Positions 7,334 through 13,358 of a stretch of DNA of 15,940 bases are shown here, piece by piece. Position 1 is the stretch's first letter. Every line of letters begins with the position of its first letter. Source of the stretch: Cellulomonas sp. (GTDB lineage Bacteria; Actinomycetota; Actinomycetes; Actinomycetales; Cellulomonadaceae); the NCBI GenBank assembly GCA_027451305.1, contig DAIDJQ010000046.1:1-15940 (forward strand), in the 5' to 3' direction. The translations under genes and the position numbers were made by a program. The notes beneath the pieces are model-generated. The model was given only the letters and a program-made list of their open reading frames with translations. It was not told the origin of the DNA and made no database searches.

Positions 7334-8217
7334 TGGCCGCCGTCACCTTGACCCGATACCCGCTCGCCGCCGACGTCCCACGCCGTCGCCGGCCGCGCGA
7401 CTGGCCGCGCCTCGGCCTCTGGATCGCGCTGGTCGTCTCGTCGATCGCGTGGGCGCTGCCGTTCTTCTTCATGGTGCTGACCTCGCTGAAGAGCAAGGTC
7501 GACGTGACCCGCTCGGCCAGCTGGGACCTGCCGCACACCTGGATGTGGTCCAACTACACGGACGCGATCGCGACCGGACACCTGTGGGTGACCGGCGGCA
7601 ACAGCCTGCTGATCGCGGTGATCAAGGTGCCGCTCGGCCTGCTGCTGTCCTCAGCCACGGCGTTCGCGCTGGGCCGGCTGCGGTTCCGGCGGCACAAGCT
7701 GGTCCTGGCCGTCTTCGCGATCGGGTCCATGGTGCCGATCCAGGTCGGGCTCGGCTCGCTGTTCTCCACGATGCTGAAGCTGAACCTGCTGGACTCGCGG
7801 ATGGGGCTGATCCTGCCGTACCTCGCCTTCGGCATCCCGTACCAGGTGTTCATGCTCTACGGCTTCTTCCGCGCCATCCCCGACGAGATCGAGGAGTCGG
7901 CGCGGCTCGACGGCGCGAGCACGTTCCGGGTCTTCTGGCAGATCTGCCTGCCGCTCGCACGGCCGGCGCTCGCGGCTCTGTTCATCCTCGACTTCGTCGC
8001 GACGTGGAACGAGTACGCGATGGCGACCACGCTGCTGCAGAGCCAGACGAACTGGACGATCCCGCTGGCGGTGCAGGGCTTCAGCTCGCAGCACTCGACC
8101 GACTACGGCCAGCTCAACGCCTTCATCATCATGTCGGCGGTGCCGGTGCTGGTCGTCTACCTGCTGTTCCAGCGCTACTTCGTGCAGGGAGCGTTCGCGG
8201 GGGCGGTGAAGGGCTGA
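7333..8217 (+). CDS. CUT1 ABC transporter permease, MalG-like
   Basis: 294 residues; its ATG shares one base with the stop of the MalF-like gene, so the two are translationally coupled. About six membrane helices are seen, the first at roughly 28-51. The EAA loop lies at 185-211 (EESARLDGASTFRVFW then LPLARP), with D193/G194 conserved. WNEY at 225-228 matches the conserved W-N-E-F/Y of MalG-type subunits. It completes the membrane channel for the importer. As no ATP-binding gene follows, energy would come from an ATPase encoded elsewhere, such as the multi-operon MsiK type known in actinobacteria. Confidence 0.95.
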   Translation: MAAVTLTRYPLAADVPRRRRPRDWPRLGLWIALVVSSIAWALPFFFMVLTSLKSKVDVTRSASWDLPHTWMWSNYTDAIATGHLWVTGGNSLLIAVIKVPLGLLLSSATAFALGRLRFRRHKLVLAVFAIGSMVPIQVGLGSLFSTMLKLNLLDSRMGLILPYLAFGIPYQVFMLYGFFRAIPDEIEESARLDGASTFRVFWQICLPLARPALAALFILDFVATWNEYAMATTLLQSQTNWTIPLAVQGFSSQHSTDYGQLNAFIIMSAVPVLVVYLLFQRYFVQGAFAGAVKG

Positions 8218-8284
8218 GGGCCCCGCGGCGCGGTGCGGGCCGTCCGCGGTGGTCCGTCCAGCGGATCGGCGCGGCTCGGTACGC

Positions 8285-8289
8285 AAGGA
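8285..8289 (+). promoter_or_regulatory. Ribosome-binding site fixing the start of the Lsr2-like gene
   Basis: AAGGA lies 8 bases before the ATG at 8298 but overlaps the in-frame ATG at 8289, so the later ATG is the likely start. The protein then begins MAQQ, close to the MAKK/MAQK start of known Lsr2 proteins. Confidence 0.7.
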
Positions 8290-8297
8290 TGTCGGAC

Positions 8298-8495
8298 ATG
8301 GCACAGCAGACGCAGGTGGTCGTCACCGACGACCTCGATGGCACCGAGCCGGCCCGCACCTACAAGTTCAGCTGGCAGGACACGACCTACGAGATCGACC
8401 TGAACGACGAGCACCGCGACGAGTTCCTCCGCGCGCTGCAGCCCTACATCACCGCCGCGCGGATGACGAGCACCTCGCAGCGGCAGCGGTACTAG
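8298..8495 (+). CDS. Single-domain Lsr2 homologue (dimerisation domain only)
   Basis: 65 residues. The sequence follows the N-terminal half of Lsr2, the actinobacterial H-NS-like nucleoid protein: the strand QTQVVVTDDLDG (5-15), then TYKFSWQDTTYEIDL (21-35, the family's Y-E-I-D-L), then the helix HRDEFLRALQPYITAAR (39-55). Full-length Lsr2 has about 110 residues, with a C-terminal DNA-binding domain that carries an R-G-R AT-hook-like motif. Here the protein stops at TSTSQRQRY and that domain is absent. No remnant of it was found in the three forward frames after the stop, where the CUT2 permease gene begins on the other strand. It is therefore an intact short form rather than an obvious frameshift. 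By analogy with truncated H-NS partners it may pair with full-length Lsr2 and modulate silencing; this is inference. Confidence 0.8.
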   Translation: MAQQTQVVVTDDLDGTEPARTYKFSWQDTTYEIDLNDEHRDEFLRALQPYITAARMTSTSQRQRY

Positions 8496-8508
8496 CACCC
8501 ACCCGTCG

Positions 8509-8526
8509 GCCGGGCTACGTCCCGGC
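8509..8526. terminator. Small hairpin at the convergent Lsr2-like/CUT2 permease ends
   Basis: GCCGGG (8509-8514) and CCCGGC (8521-8526) form a 6-bp stem around a 6-base loop that contains the permease stop codon. Only 19 bases separate the two convergent genes, so this is the only candidate terminator between them. It is weak. Confidence 0.35.
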
Positions 8527-9795
8527 GGGGCGGTTGCGGCGGGCGACGGCGTCGATCGTCACGGCGATGATCAGCACGAGCGCGGTGACCACGTACTTCG
8601 CGGCGGCGCTGAAGCCGAGCAGTCCCATGCCGTTGTCGATGGCGGCGATCACGATGCCGCCGAGCACCCCGTGCAGCGCCTTGCCGCGGCCGCCGAACAG
8701 GCTGGTTCCGCCGATCACGGCGGCGGCCACCGAGTACAGCACCAGCGTGCCGCCGTCGAGCGCGGTCGAGATGGAGCGCAGCCGGGAGGCGTAGACGATG
8801 CCGCCGACGCCGGCGGTGAGCGAGCAGAGCATGAAGGCCAGGGTCCGGATGCGCGGCAGCGAGATGCCCGCTCGTCGGGCCGCCTCGGCGTTGCCGCCGA
8901 TCGCGTAGACGTACAGGCCGAACTTGCGCCGGCCCAGCAGGTAGGTCCAGGCGGCGAGCACGCCGAAGACGAGCACCACAACCCACGGCATCCCGTACAC
9001 GGGCCGCAGCACGCCGCGGTCGGCGTTGCACAGCAGCACCAGCGCGACGCCGCCGGCCAGTGCCCCGAGGATCTTCGCCAGCGTGAGCGGCACAGGTGCG
9101 GCGCCGAGGCCGGAGTCGCGGCGGCGCTTGTCGTGCCGCCAGATCTGCCAGCCGAACACGGCGACGATGACCAGCATCACCACCCAGCCGGCGGCGCGAG
9201 TCAGCGTGCCGCTGCCGATGTCGTTGATGACGTTGTCCTGGATCAGCAGCGAGCCGCCGCTGCCCAGCACCCACAGCATCACGCCCTCCCAGAACAGGAG
9301 GCCGGCGAGGGTCACGACGAACGACGGCAGCCCGATCCGGGTGATCAGCGTCCCGTGCAGCACCCCGATCAGCGCCGTCACGACCAGTGTCGCCGCGATC
9401 GCCCCCCACCACGGCCACCCGACCGTGGGCTTGACGAGCTCCACCATGACGACGGCGCCGACCCCGGCGACGAAGCCGATCGACAGGTCGATCTCACCCA
9501 GCAGCAGGGCGAAGACCTCGCCCATCGCCAGCAGGCTGAACACGGCCGCCTGCATCAGCAGGTTCACCAGGTTGCCGGCGGTCAGGAAGTGGCTGTTCAG
9601 CGACTGGAACAGCACCGACACCAGCAGCAGCCCCGCCACCACCGGCAGGACGCCCATCTCCCCGCCCCTGATCCGCACCCACGTCGTCCGCAGGTACGCA
9701 CCCACCGACTCGGGGGGTGGCGGCGTGCGCGGCACGTCGGCGTCGGACGGGTGCTCAGCCTCGGGTGCGGTGGCCGCACCGCCCAGGCTCGACAT
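8515..9795 (-). CDS. CUT2 sugar ABC transporter permease, XylH/RbsC-like
   Basis: 426 residues from the ATG at 9795, with GAGG about 8 bases upstream inside the end of the ATPase gene (3-base gap). A Pro-rich cytoplasmic N-tail (1-45) is followed by about ten hydrophobic helices. Family PF02653 landmarks are clear: LAMGEVFALLLGEIDLSIG after the second helix, GLPSFVVTLAGLLFWEG in the middle, the YAIGGNAEAARRAGI cytoplasmic coupling segment, and the FGGRGKALHGVLGG segment near the C-terminus. The length above 400 and the extra middle region resemble xylose-type XylH rather than the roughly 320-residue RbsC. It acts as a homodimeric channel with the ATPase and binding protein encoded upstream. 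The substrate is likely a pentose or other monosaccharide. Confidence 0.93.
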   Translation of the reverse strand: MSSLGGAATAPEAEHPSDADVPRTPPPPESVGAYLRTTWVRIRGGEMGVLPVVAGLLLVSVLFQSLNSHFLTAGNLVNLLMQAAVFSLLAMGEVFALLLGEIDLSIGFVAGVGAVVMVELVKPTVGWPWWGAIAATLVVTALIGVLHGTLITRIGLPSFVVTLAGLLFWEGVMLWVLGSGGSLLIQDNVINDIGSGTLTRAAGWVVMLVIVAVFGWQIWRHDKRRRDSGLGAAPVPLTLAKILGALAGGVALVLLCNADRGVLRPVYGMPWVVVLVFGVLAAWTYLLGRRKFGLYVYAIGGNAEAARRAGISLPRIRTLAFMLCSLTAGVGGIVYASRLRSISTALDGGTLVLYSVAAAVIGGTSLFGGRGKALHGVLGGIVIAAIDNGMGLLGFSAAAKYVVTALVLIIAVTIDAVARRNRPAGT

Positions 9796-9798
9796 GGT

Positions 9799-10602
9799 CT
9801 ACCTCGCGCTCTCGGGCCGCGGGACGGCCCGGGTGGACGTACCGGTGGTCATGAGGTCGACGACGATCTGGCGGTCCAGCTCGGCGACGGGACGTGCCGC
9901 GACGAGGTGGCCGAGCTGCAGCACCGCGATCCGGTCCGCCACCTCGAACACGTCGTTGAGGTTGTGCGAGACGAGGAGCACCGCGTGGCCGCGGTCCGCC
10001 AGGCGTCGCACGAGGGCGAGCACCATGGCCGTCTGGGCGACCCCGAGGGCCGCCGTGGGCTCGTCCATGATGACGAGCCGGGAGTTCCAGAGGACCGCCT
10101 TCGCGATGGCGACGGACTGGCGCTGGCCGCCGGACAGCGAGGCGACCACCTGGCGCACCGAGCGGACGGTGGTCACGGCGAGGCTCGTCAGGGTCTCGCG
10201 CGCGGCGTTCTCCATCGACTCCTGGTCCAGCTGGCCGCGGCGCACGCGCTCGCGGCCGAGGAACATGTTCTGGACGATGTCCAGGTTGTCGCACAAGGCC
10301 AGGTCCTGGTACACGGTCTCGATGCCGAGCGCAGCGGCCTCACCCGGCGTGTGCACCTGCACCGGCTTGCCGTCCCACCACATCTGCCCGGAGTCCGGTG
10401 CGTGGATCCCCGAGATGCACTTGATCAGCACCGACTTCCCGGCGCCGTTGTCGCCCGCCAGCGCCGTCACCTGCCCGGCGGGCAGGTCGAGGTCGACACC
10501 GGTGAGTGCGTTCACCGGTCCGAAGTGCTTGCTGATCCCGCGCAGACGCAGCAACGGCATCTCGTCGACGGCCGTCCCCGCACCGGGAGCGGCCCCCTGC
10601 AC
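9799..10602 (-). CDS. CUT2 sugar ABC transporter ATP-binding protein, single-domain
   Basis: 267 residues from GTG at 10602. One complete nucleotide-binding domain is seen: Walker A GDNGAGKS (50-57), Q-loop Q99, signature LSGGQ (156-160), Walker B RLVIMDE (175-181, catalytic E181) and the H-loop H213. Most sugar CUT2 ATPases (RbsA, XylG, AraG) are two fused domains of about 500 residues. This is the half-size FrcA-like type, which works as a homodimer. Start choice is uncertain: an AGAGAG stretch lies 5 bases before the GTG, while the ATG at 10560 (MPLLRL, residue 15) has no good ribosome-binding site at normal spacing but opens directly into the domain. It lies between the binding-protein gene (95-base gap with a hairpin) and the permease gene. 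Confidence 0.93.
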   Translation of the reverse strand: MQGAAPGAGTAVDEMPLLRLRGISKHFGPVNALTGVDLDLPAGQVTALAGDNGAGKSVLIKCISGIHAPDSGQMWWDGKPVQVHTPGEAAALGIETVYQDLALCDNLDIVQNMFLGRERVRRGQLDQESMENAARETLTSLAVTTVRSVRQVVASLSGGQRQSVAIAKAVLWNSRLVIMDEPTAALGVAQTAMVLALVRRLADRGHAVLLVSHNLNDVFEVADRIAVLQLGHLVAARPVAELDRQIVVDLMTTGTSTRAVPRPESAR

Positions 10603-10653
10603 GTCAGCTCTCTGACCGTCCGTGACGCCCTCCCAGGCCGAGTCGGACGGGGC

Positions 10654-10682
10654 CGGCGGGGCCGCACGCCGCGGCCCCGCCG
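10654..10682 (-). terminator. Perfect 12-bp hairpin after the CUT2 binding-protein gene
   Basis: CGGCGGGGCCGC (10654-10665) and GCGGCCCCGCCG (10671-10682) pair exactly around a 5-base loop. Outer arms GGAC (10645-10648) and GTCC (10685-10688) can extend the structure across small internal loops. It begins about 15 bases after the binding-protein stop, in the gap before the ATPase gene, and has no T-tract. It probably lowers expression of the ATPase and permease relative to the binding protein. Confidence 0.7.
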
Positions 10683-10697
10683 ACGTCCCGAGGTGGA

Positions 10698-11915
10698 CTA
10701 GCTGATCCCTGCCGCCGTGCACGCGCTCGCGACCGAGCCCGCGCAGAGGTCGGTGACCTTGACGGCGCCGTCCTTGACGACCGTGGACGCCATGTTGGCG
10801 GTGGTCACCCAGATAGGCGTCGTGTAGACGGACGCGATGTCCTTGCCGATGGTCGAGTCGGTCGTCGTGGAGTTGACGAGCGTCGTCGGCGGCGTCTGGC
10901 CGGCCCGGAGGTACATCGCCAGCGCAGCGGCGGCCTGTGCCTCGAGGTAGATCGGCTTGTAGACGGTGCCGCACTGGTAACCCTTGAGGATGTTCTGCAG
11001 ACCTGGCAGCGACGCGTCCTGACCGGTGGTCGGGAACGTCTTGGCCGGGATGTTGTTCTTCTGCAGCACCGCGATGACGGCATTCGCGTTGTCGTCGTTC
11101 GGGGTGACCACTGCGTTGATGTTCGGGTGAGCGGTGAACTGCTGCTCGAACGTGGTGGCGGCGACGGACGGTGTCCAGGTACCTGCCGGCTCACCGACCT
11201 TGACGTAGGTGTTGGCCTGGAACTTCGGGTCGAGGACGCTGTTGTAGCCCTGTGCGAACAGCTTGGCGTTGTTGTCGCTGGGGTCGCCGTCCATGATCAG
11301 GATGTTCGGCTTGGCCACGTTCCAGGCCGCGATGCAGTCGACCTCGCCCTGGCCGATCAGCTTGCCGACCTGGACGTTGTCGAAGCTGACGTAGTAGCGG
11401 TCGGCGGGACCGCCCGTGACGAGCCGGTCGTAGTCGATGACCTTCACACCGGCCGCCTCGGCCTTGGCCTCGATCGCGGCACCGCTGCCGGGGTCGAGCG
11501 GGTCGACCAGCAGCACGGAGGCGCCGGCGGTGATGTCCGCGTCGGCCTGGGTCTGCATCGTCGAGGTGCTGCCGTTGGCGTTGTCGATCTTGAACTGGGC
11601 CGAGGTGAGCCCGGCCGCCTCGAACGCCTTGGTCAGGTACGGAGCGTCGTACTGCACGTACCGGGTGGAGGTGGTGGTGTCCGGAAGGAGCACCCCGATC
11701 ATGCCCTTGCCCTGCGAGGCGAGGCTGGTCAGCTGCTTCATCACCGAGAAGTCGGCGGTGAAGTCTGCCGCGTTGACCTGCGGTGCGGCCGTCGGCGTCG
11801 TCCCTGACGTCGTCGATGACGTGGAAGAAGGCTTGCTGGTGCTACACCCCGCGAGCACCAGCCCTACGGAGAGGACCGCCCCTGTCATAGCGGCGGCCCT
11901 GCGTACGGAACCCAT
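10698..11915 (-). CDS. CUT2 sugar ABC transporter solute-binding lipoprotein, XylF-like
   Basis: 405 residues. The lipoprotein signal has a basic start (MGSVRR), a hydrophobic core and the lipobox VLAGC with Cys24. A Ser/Thr/Pro linker (25-45) precedes a periplasmic-binding-protein domain of the PF13407 type (about 72-365). Landmarks are KGMIGVLLPDTTTSTRYVQYD, SVLLVDPLDPGSG, GVKVIDYDRLV, the effector strand ILIMDGDPSDNNAKLF, NAVVTPNDDNANAVI and FPTTGQDAS. The D-P-L-D-P and V-I-D-Y-D-R-L elements closely resemble D-xylose-binding XylF. Two cysteines near the C-terminus (LC...AC) could form a disulfide. AAGGA lies about 8 bases upstream of the ATG at 11915. It is first in the CUT2 operon and would capture a monosaccharide, probably xylose or a similar sugar, on the outer membrane face. 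Confidence 0.94.
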   Translation of the reverse strand: MGSVRRAAAMTGAVLSVGLVLAGCSTSKPSSTSSTTSGTTPTAAPQVNAADFTADFSVMKQLTSLASQGKGMIGVLLPDTTTSTRYVQYDAPYLTKAFEAAGLTSAQFKIDNANGSTSTMQTQADADITAGASVLLVDPLDPGSGAAIEAKAEAAGVKVIDYDRLVTGGPADRYYVSFDNVQVGKLIGQGEVDCIAAWNVAKPNILIMDGDPSDNNAKLFAQGYNSVLDPKFQANTYVKVGEPAGTWTPSVAATTFEQQFTAHPNINAVVTPNDDNANAVIAVLQKNNIPAKTFPTTGQDASLPGLQNILKGYQCGTVYKPIYLEAQAAAALAMYLRAGQTPPTTLVNSTTTDSTIGKDIASVYTTPIWVTTANMASTVVKDGAVKVTDLCAGSVASACTAAGIS

Positions 11916-11958
11916 CGCATGTCCTTCCTAGGTGGAGTTGTCCCGATGGTCCGCTTGC

Positions 11959-11987
11959 ATCGTCGACCCGCCGAGCGGGGCTGTCAA
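11959..11987 (-). promoter_or_regulatory. Promoter of the CUT2 importer operon with an inverted repeat in its spacer
   Basis: On the minus strand a perfect -35 box TTGACA (11987-11982) is followed after 17 bases by GACGAT (11964-11959), a partial -10 box. Transcription would start about 37 bases before the binding-protein ATG. The spacer holds the inverted repeat CCCGC-CGA-GCGGG at 11967-11979, which may be an operator that blocks polymerase. Confidence 0.55.
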
Positions 11988-12076
11988 AAGGTGCGGCCCT
12001 CCGGTTCGGCGGTTTCCTGTGCGCGGTGGGTGGGGATTCTTTGTGATTCGCCCGTGCGGAGGACGAGGCCGGAGGT

Positions 12077-12088
12077 GGTGACGTCACC
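12077..12088. promoter_or_regulatory. Perfect 12-bp palindrome GGTGACGTCACC
   Basis: An exact palindrome 162 bases upstream of the CUT2 binding-protein start. Its length and symmetry suit a dimeric regulator site. Which protein would bind is not visible; no regulator specific to the CUT2 operon is encoded beside it except the XRE gene, which better fits the MFS module. Confidence 0.4.
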
Positions 12089-12109
12089 GCGGAGCGTCGG
12101 AGCGGGGTG

Positions 12110-12136
12110 CCGGCGCCCGTCGTCGGTCGGCGCCGG
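12110..12136 (-). terminator. Possible terminator hairpin downstream of the XRE regulator gene
   Basis: CCGGCGCC (12110-12117) and GGCGCCGG (12129-12136) pair perfectly around an 11-base loop. It lies about 145 bases after the regulator's stop and before the CUT2 promoter, so it could insulate the two. There is no T-tract. Confidence 0.35.
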
Positions 12137-12279
12137 AGTTCTCTCGGCAGCACGGTGTCCGTGAGCATTCCTGGCAATAACGAAATGGCACGCCGCTCGC
12201 CTCGACTATCGCCGGACGCCGGGGTCGTTCTCGCGCCGGCACCTCGACGGCCGGGGGCTGCGCACGTGACGGGGTGGGG

Positions 12280-13203
12280 TCAGCGGACCTTGGGCGACGT
12301 CGCCTCGGACGGCGATCCGTCCGTCCGCTCCGGCTCCGGGGCGCCGAGCTCCGTGGCGGCCCAGCTGGCCAGCACGGCGAGCGCGTCGGCGCTGGGGCTG
12401 CCGGGCGCGGCGGTGTAGACGAGCAGCGTCAGGCCGGGCGCCTGCGAGATCGGCAGCGTGTCGTACATCAGGTCGAGACGGCCGACCACGGGGTGGTCGA
12501 TCCGCTTGGTCCCGCCCCGGTGGATGTGCACGTCGTGGCGGGCCCACCGGCTCCGGAACTCCTCGCTGCGGGTGGACAGCTCGCCCACCAGGTCGTGCAG
12601 CTCCTTGTCGAGCGGGTCGCGACCGGCGATCACGCGCAGCATGCCGACCGTGTCGTCCGCCGCCTTCTCCCAGTCCACCCAGAACCGGTGCGCCTCGGGG
12701 TCGAGGAACGCGAACCGGGTGTGGTTCGGCGGGCGGCCGGCCTCGGCCGAGGGCCCGGTGAAGAGGGGCGCGTACAGCGCGCGGCCCAGCGCGTTGCTCG
12801 CCAGGATGTCCAGCCGCTCGTTGCGGACCACGGCCGGTGCACCCGTCATCGCGTCGAGCATCACCTGCACGCTGGCCGGCACCGCGGGCGCCTGACGGCG
12901 ATGGGCACGGGCCGGGCGGGCGGCCGCGGCGCGGGCGAGGTCGCGCAGGTGCCGGCGCTCGGCGTCGTCGAGCTGCAGGGCGGAGGCGATCGCGTCGAGG
13001 ACCCCGTCGGACACCCCAGCCAGGTTCCCCCGCTCGAGGCGCACGTAGTAGTCCGAGGAGACGCCGGCGAGCATCGCGACCTCCTCGCGGCGCAGGCCCT
13101 TCACGCGCCGGTTGCCGCCGTAGGCCACCAGGCCCGCCTGCGCCGGCGTGATCTTGGCCCGGCGCGAGGCGAGGAAGTCGCGCACCTCGTCCCGGTTGTC
13201 CAT
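12280..13203 (-). CDS. XRE-family helix-turn-helix regulator with MmyB-like ligand domain
   Basis: 307 residues from the ATG at 13203 (MDNRDEVRDFL). An XRE helix-turn-helix occupies about 10-85, with the subgroup hallmark GLRREEVAMLAGVSSDYYVR (36-55) followed by LERG. A C-terminal MmyB-like ligand-binding domain (PF17765 type) covers about 108-285, with ASNALGRALYAPLF and the WVDWEKAADDTVGMLR segment that recurs in the family. Such regulators control nearby oxidoreductase or efflux genes in actinobacteria. It is divergent from the MFS exporter/DUF2255 operon with 155 bases between starts, so that is its likely target. No Shine-Dalgarno site precedes the ATG, so the message may be leaderless. 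The frame continues upstream to 13338, but those 45 residues overlap the promoter region and are not conserved-looking. Confidence 0.92.
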   Translation of the reverse strand: MDNRDEVRDFLASRRAKITPAQAGLVAYGGNRRVKGLRREEVAMLAGVSSDYYVRLERGNLAGVSDGVLDAIASALQLDDAERRHLRDLARAAAARPARAHRRQAPAVPASVQVMLDAMTGAPAVVRNERLDILASNALGRALYAPLFTGPSAEAGRPPNHTRFAFLDPEAHRFWVDWEKAADDTVGMLRVIAGRDPLDKELHDLVGELSTRSEEFRSRWARHDVHIHRGGTKRIDHPVVGRLDLMYDTLPISQAPGLTLLVYTAAPGSPSADALAVLASWAATELGAPEPERTDGSPSEATSPKVR

Positions 13204-13292
13204 GGCACGACGGTACGAGCGGAAAGCCGACGGGTGGGAGGGGCTGGCAGTACCCGTCTTCGCAGGATCTCCCGCGCACGCGCGACGAGGCG

Positions 13293-13318
13293 TTCCCTCG
13301 AGGAAGCGGCACGCGTGC
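13293..13318. promoter_or_regulatory. Inverted repeats in the XRE/MFS divergent promoter region
   Basis: Two symmetric elements lie close together: TTCC-CTCGA-GGAA (13293-13305) and the perfect palindrome GCACGCGTGC (13309-13318). They sit 41-66 bases before the MFS start, where an operator for the divergent XRE regulator would be expected. Assignment is by position only. Confidence 0.35.
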
Positions 13319-13358
13319 GATGCAGCGCGGCCGGACACGTATCCCCAGGAGACACCTG

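Larger units (their letters stand above)
11916..12279. other. 364-base intergenic region upstream of the CUT2 operon
   Basis: No convincing coding sequence is seen; the short open frames here have no ribosome-binding site and look like chance in GC-rich DNA. It holds the CUT2 promoter near the binding-protein start, a direct repeat GATTC-TTTGT-GATTC around 12036-12050, the palindrome at 12077-12088, a hairpin at 12110-12136 and an AT-richer patch around 12163-12190. The part nearest 12280 is the 3' side of the XRE regulator gene. Confidence 0.6.

Noticed and set aside
8496..8700. A possible frameshifted C-terminal domain of the Lsr2-like protein
   Set aside because: The forward frames after the stop show no R-G-R motif or the expected helical DNA-binding pattern, and the region codes for the CUT2 permease on the other strand.
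8671..10701. 676-codon open frame on the plus strand across the CUT2 permease and ATPase genes
   Set aside because: It is antisense to two genes with clear family motifs, is rich in Gln, His, Arg and Asp as expected for the complement of GC-rich codons, and shows no domain.
12036..12050. Direct repeat GATTC-TTTGT-GATTC as a regulator site
   Set aside because: Two 5-base copies are too short to be convincing and they lie upstream of the mapped-looking promoter without symmetry.
11842..12177. Short open frames in the 364-base gap upstream of the CUT2 operon
   Set aside because: They lack ribosome-binding sites, overlap the lipoprotein start or the promoter, and look like chance in GC-rich DNA.
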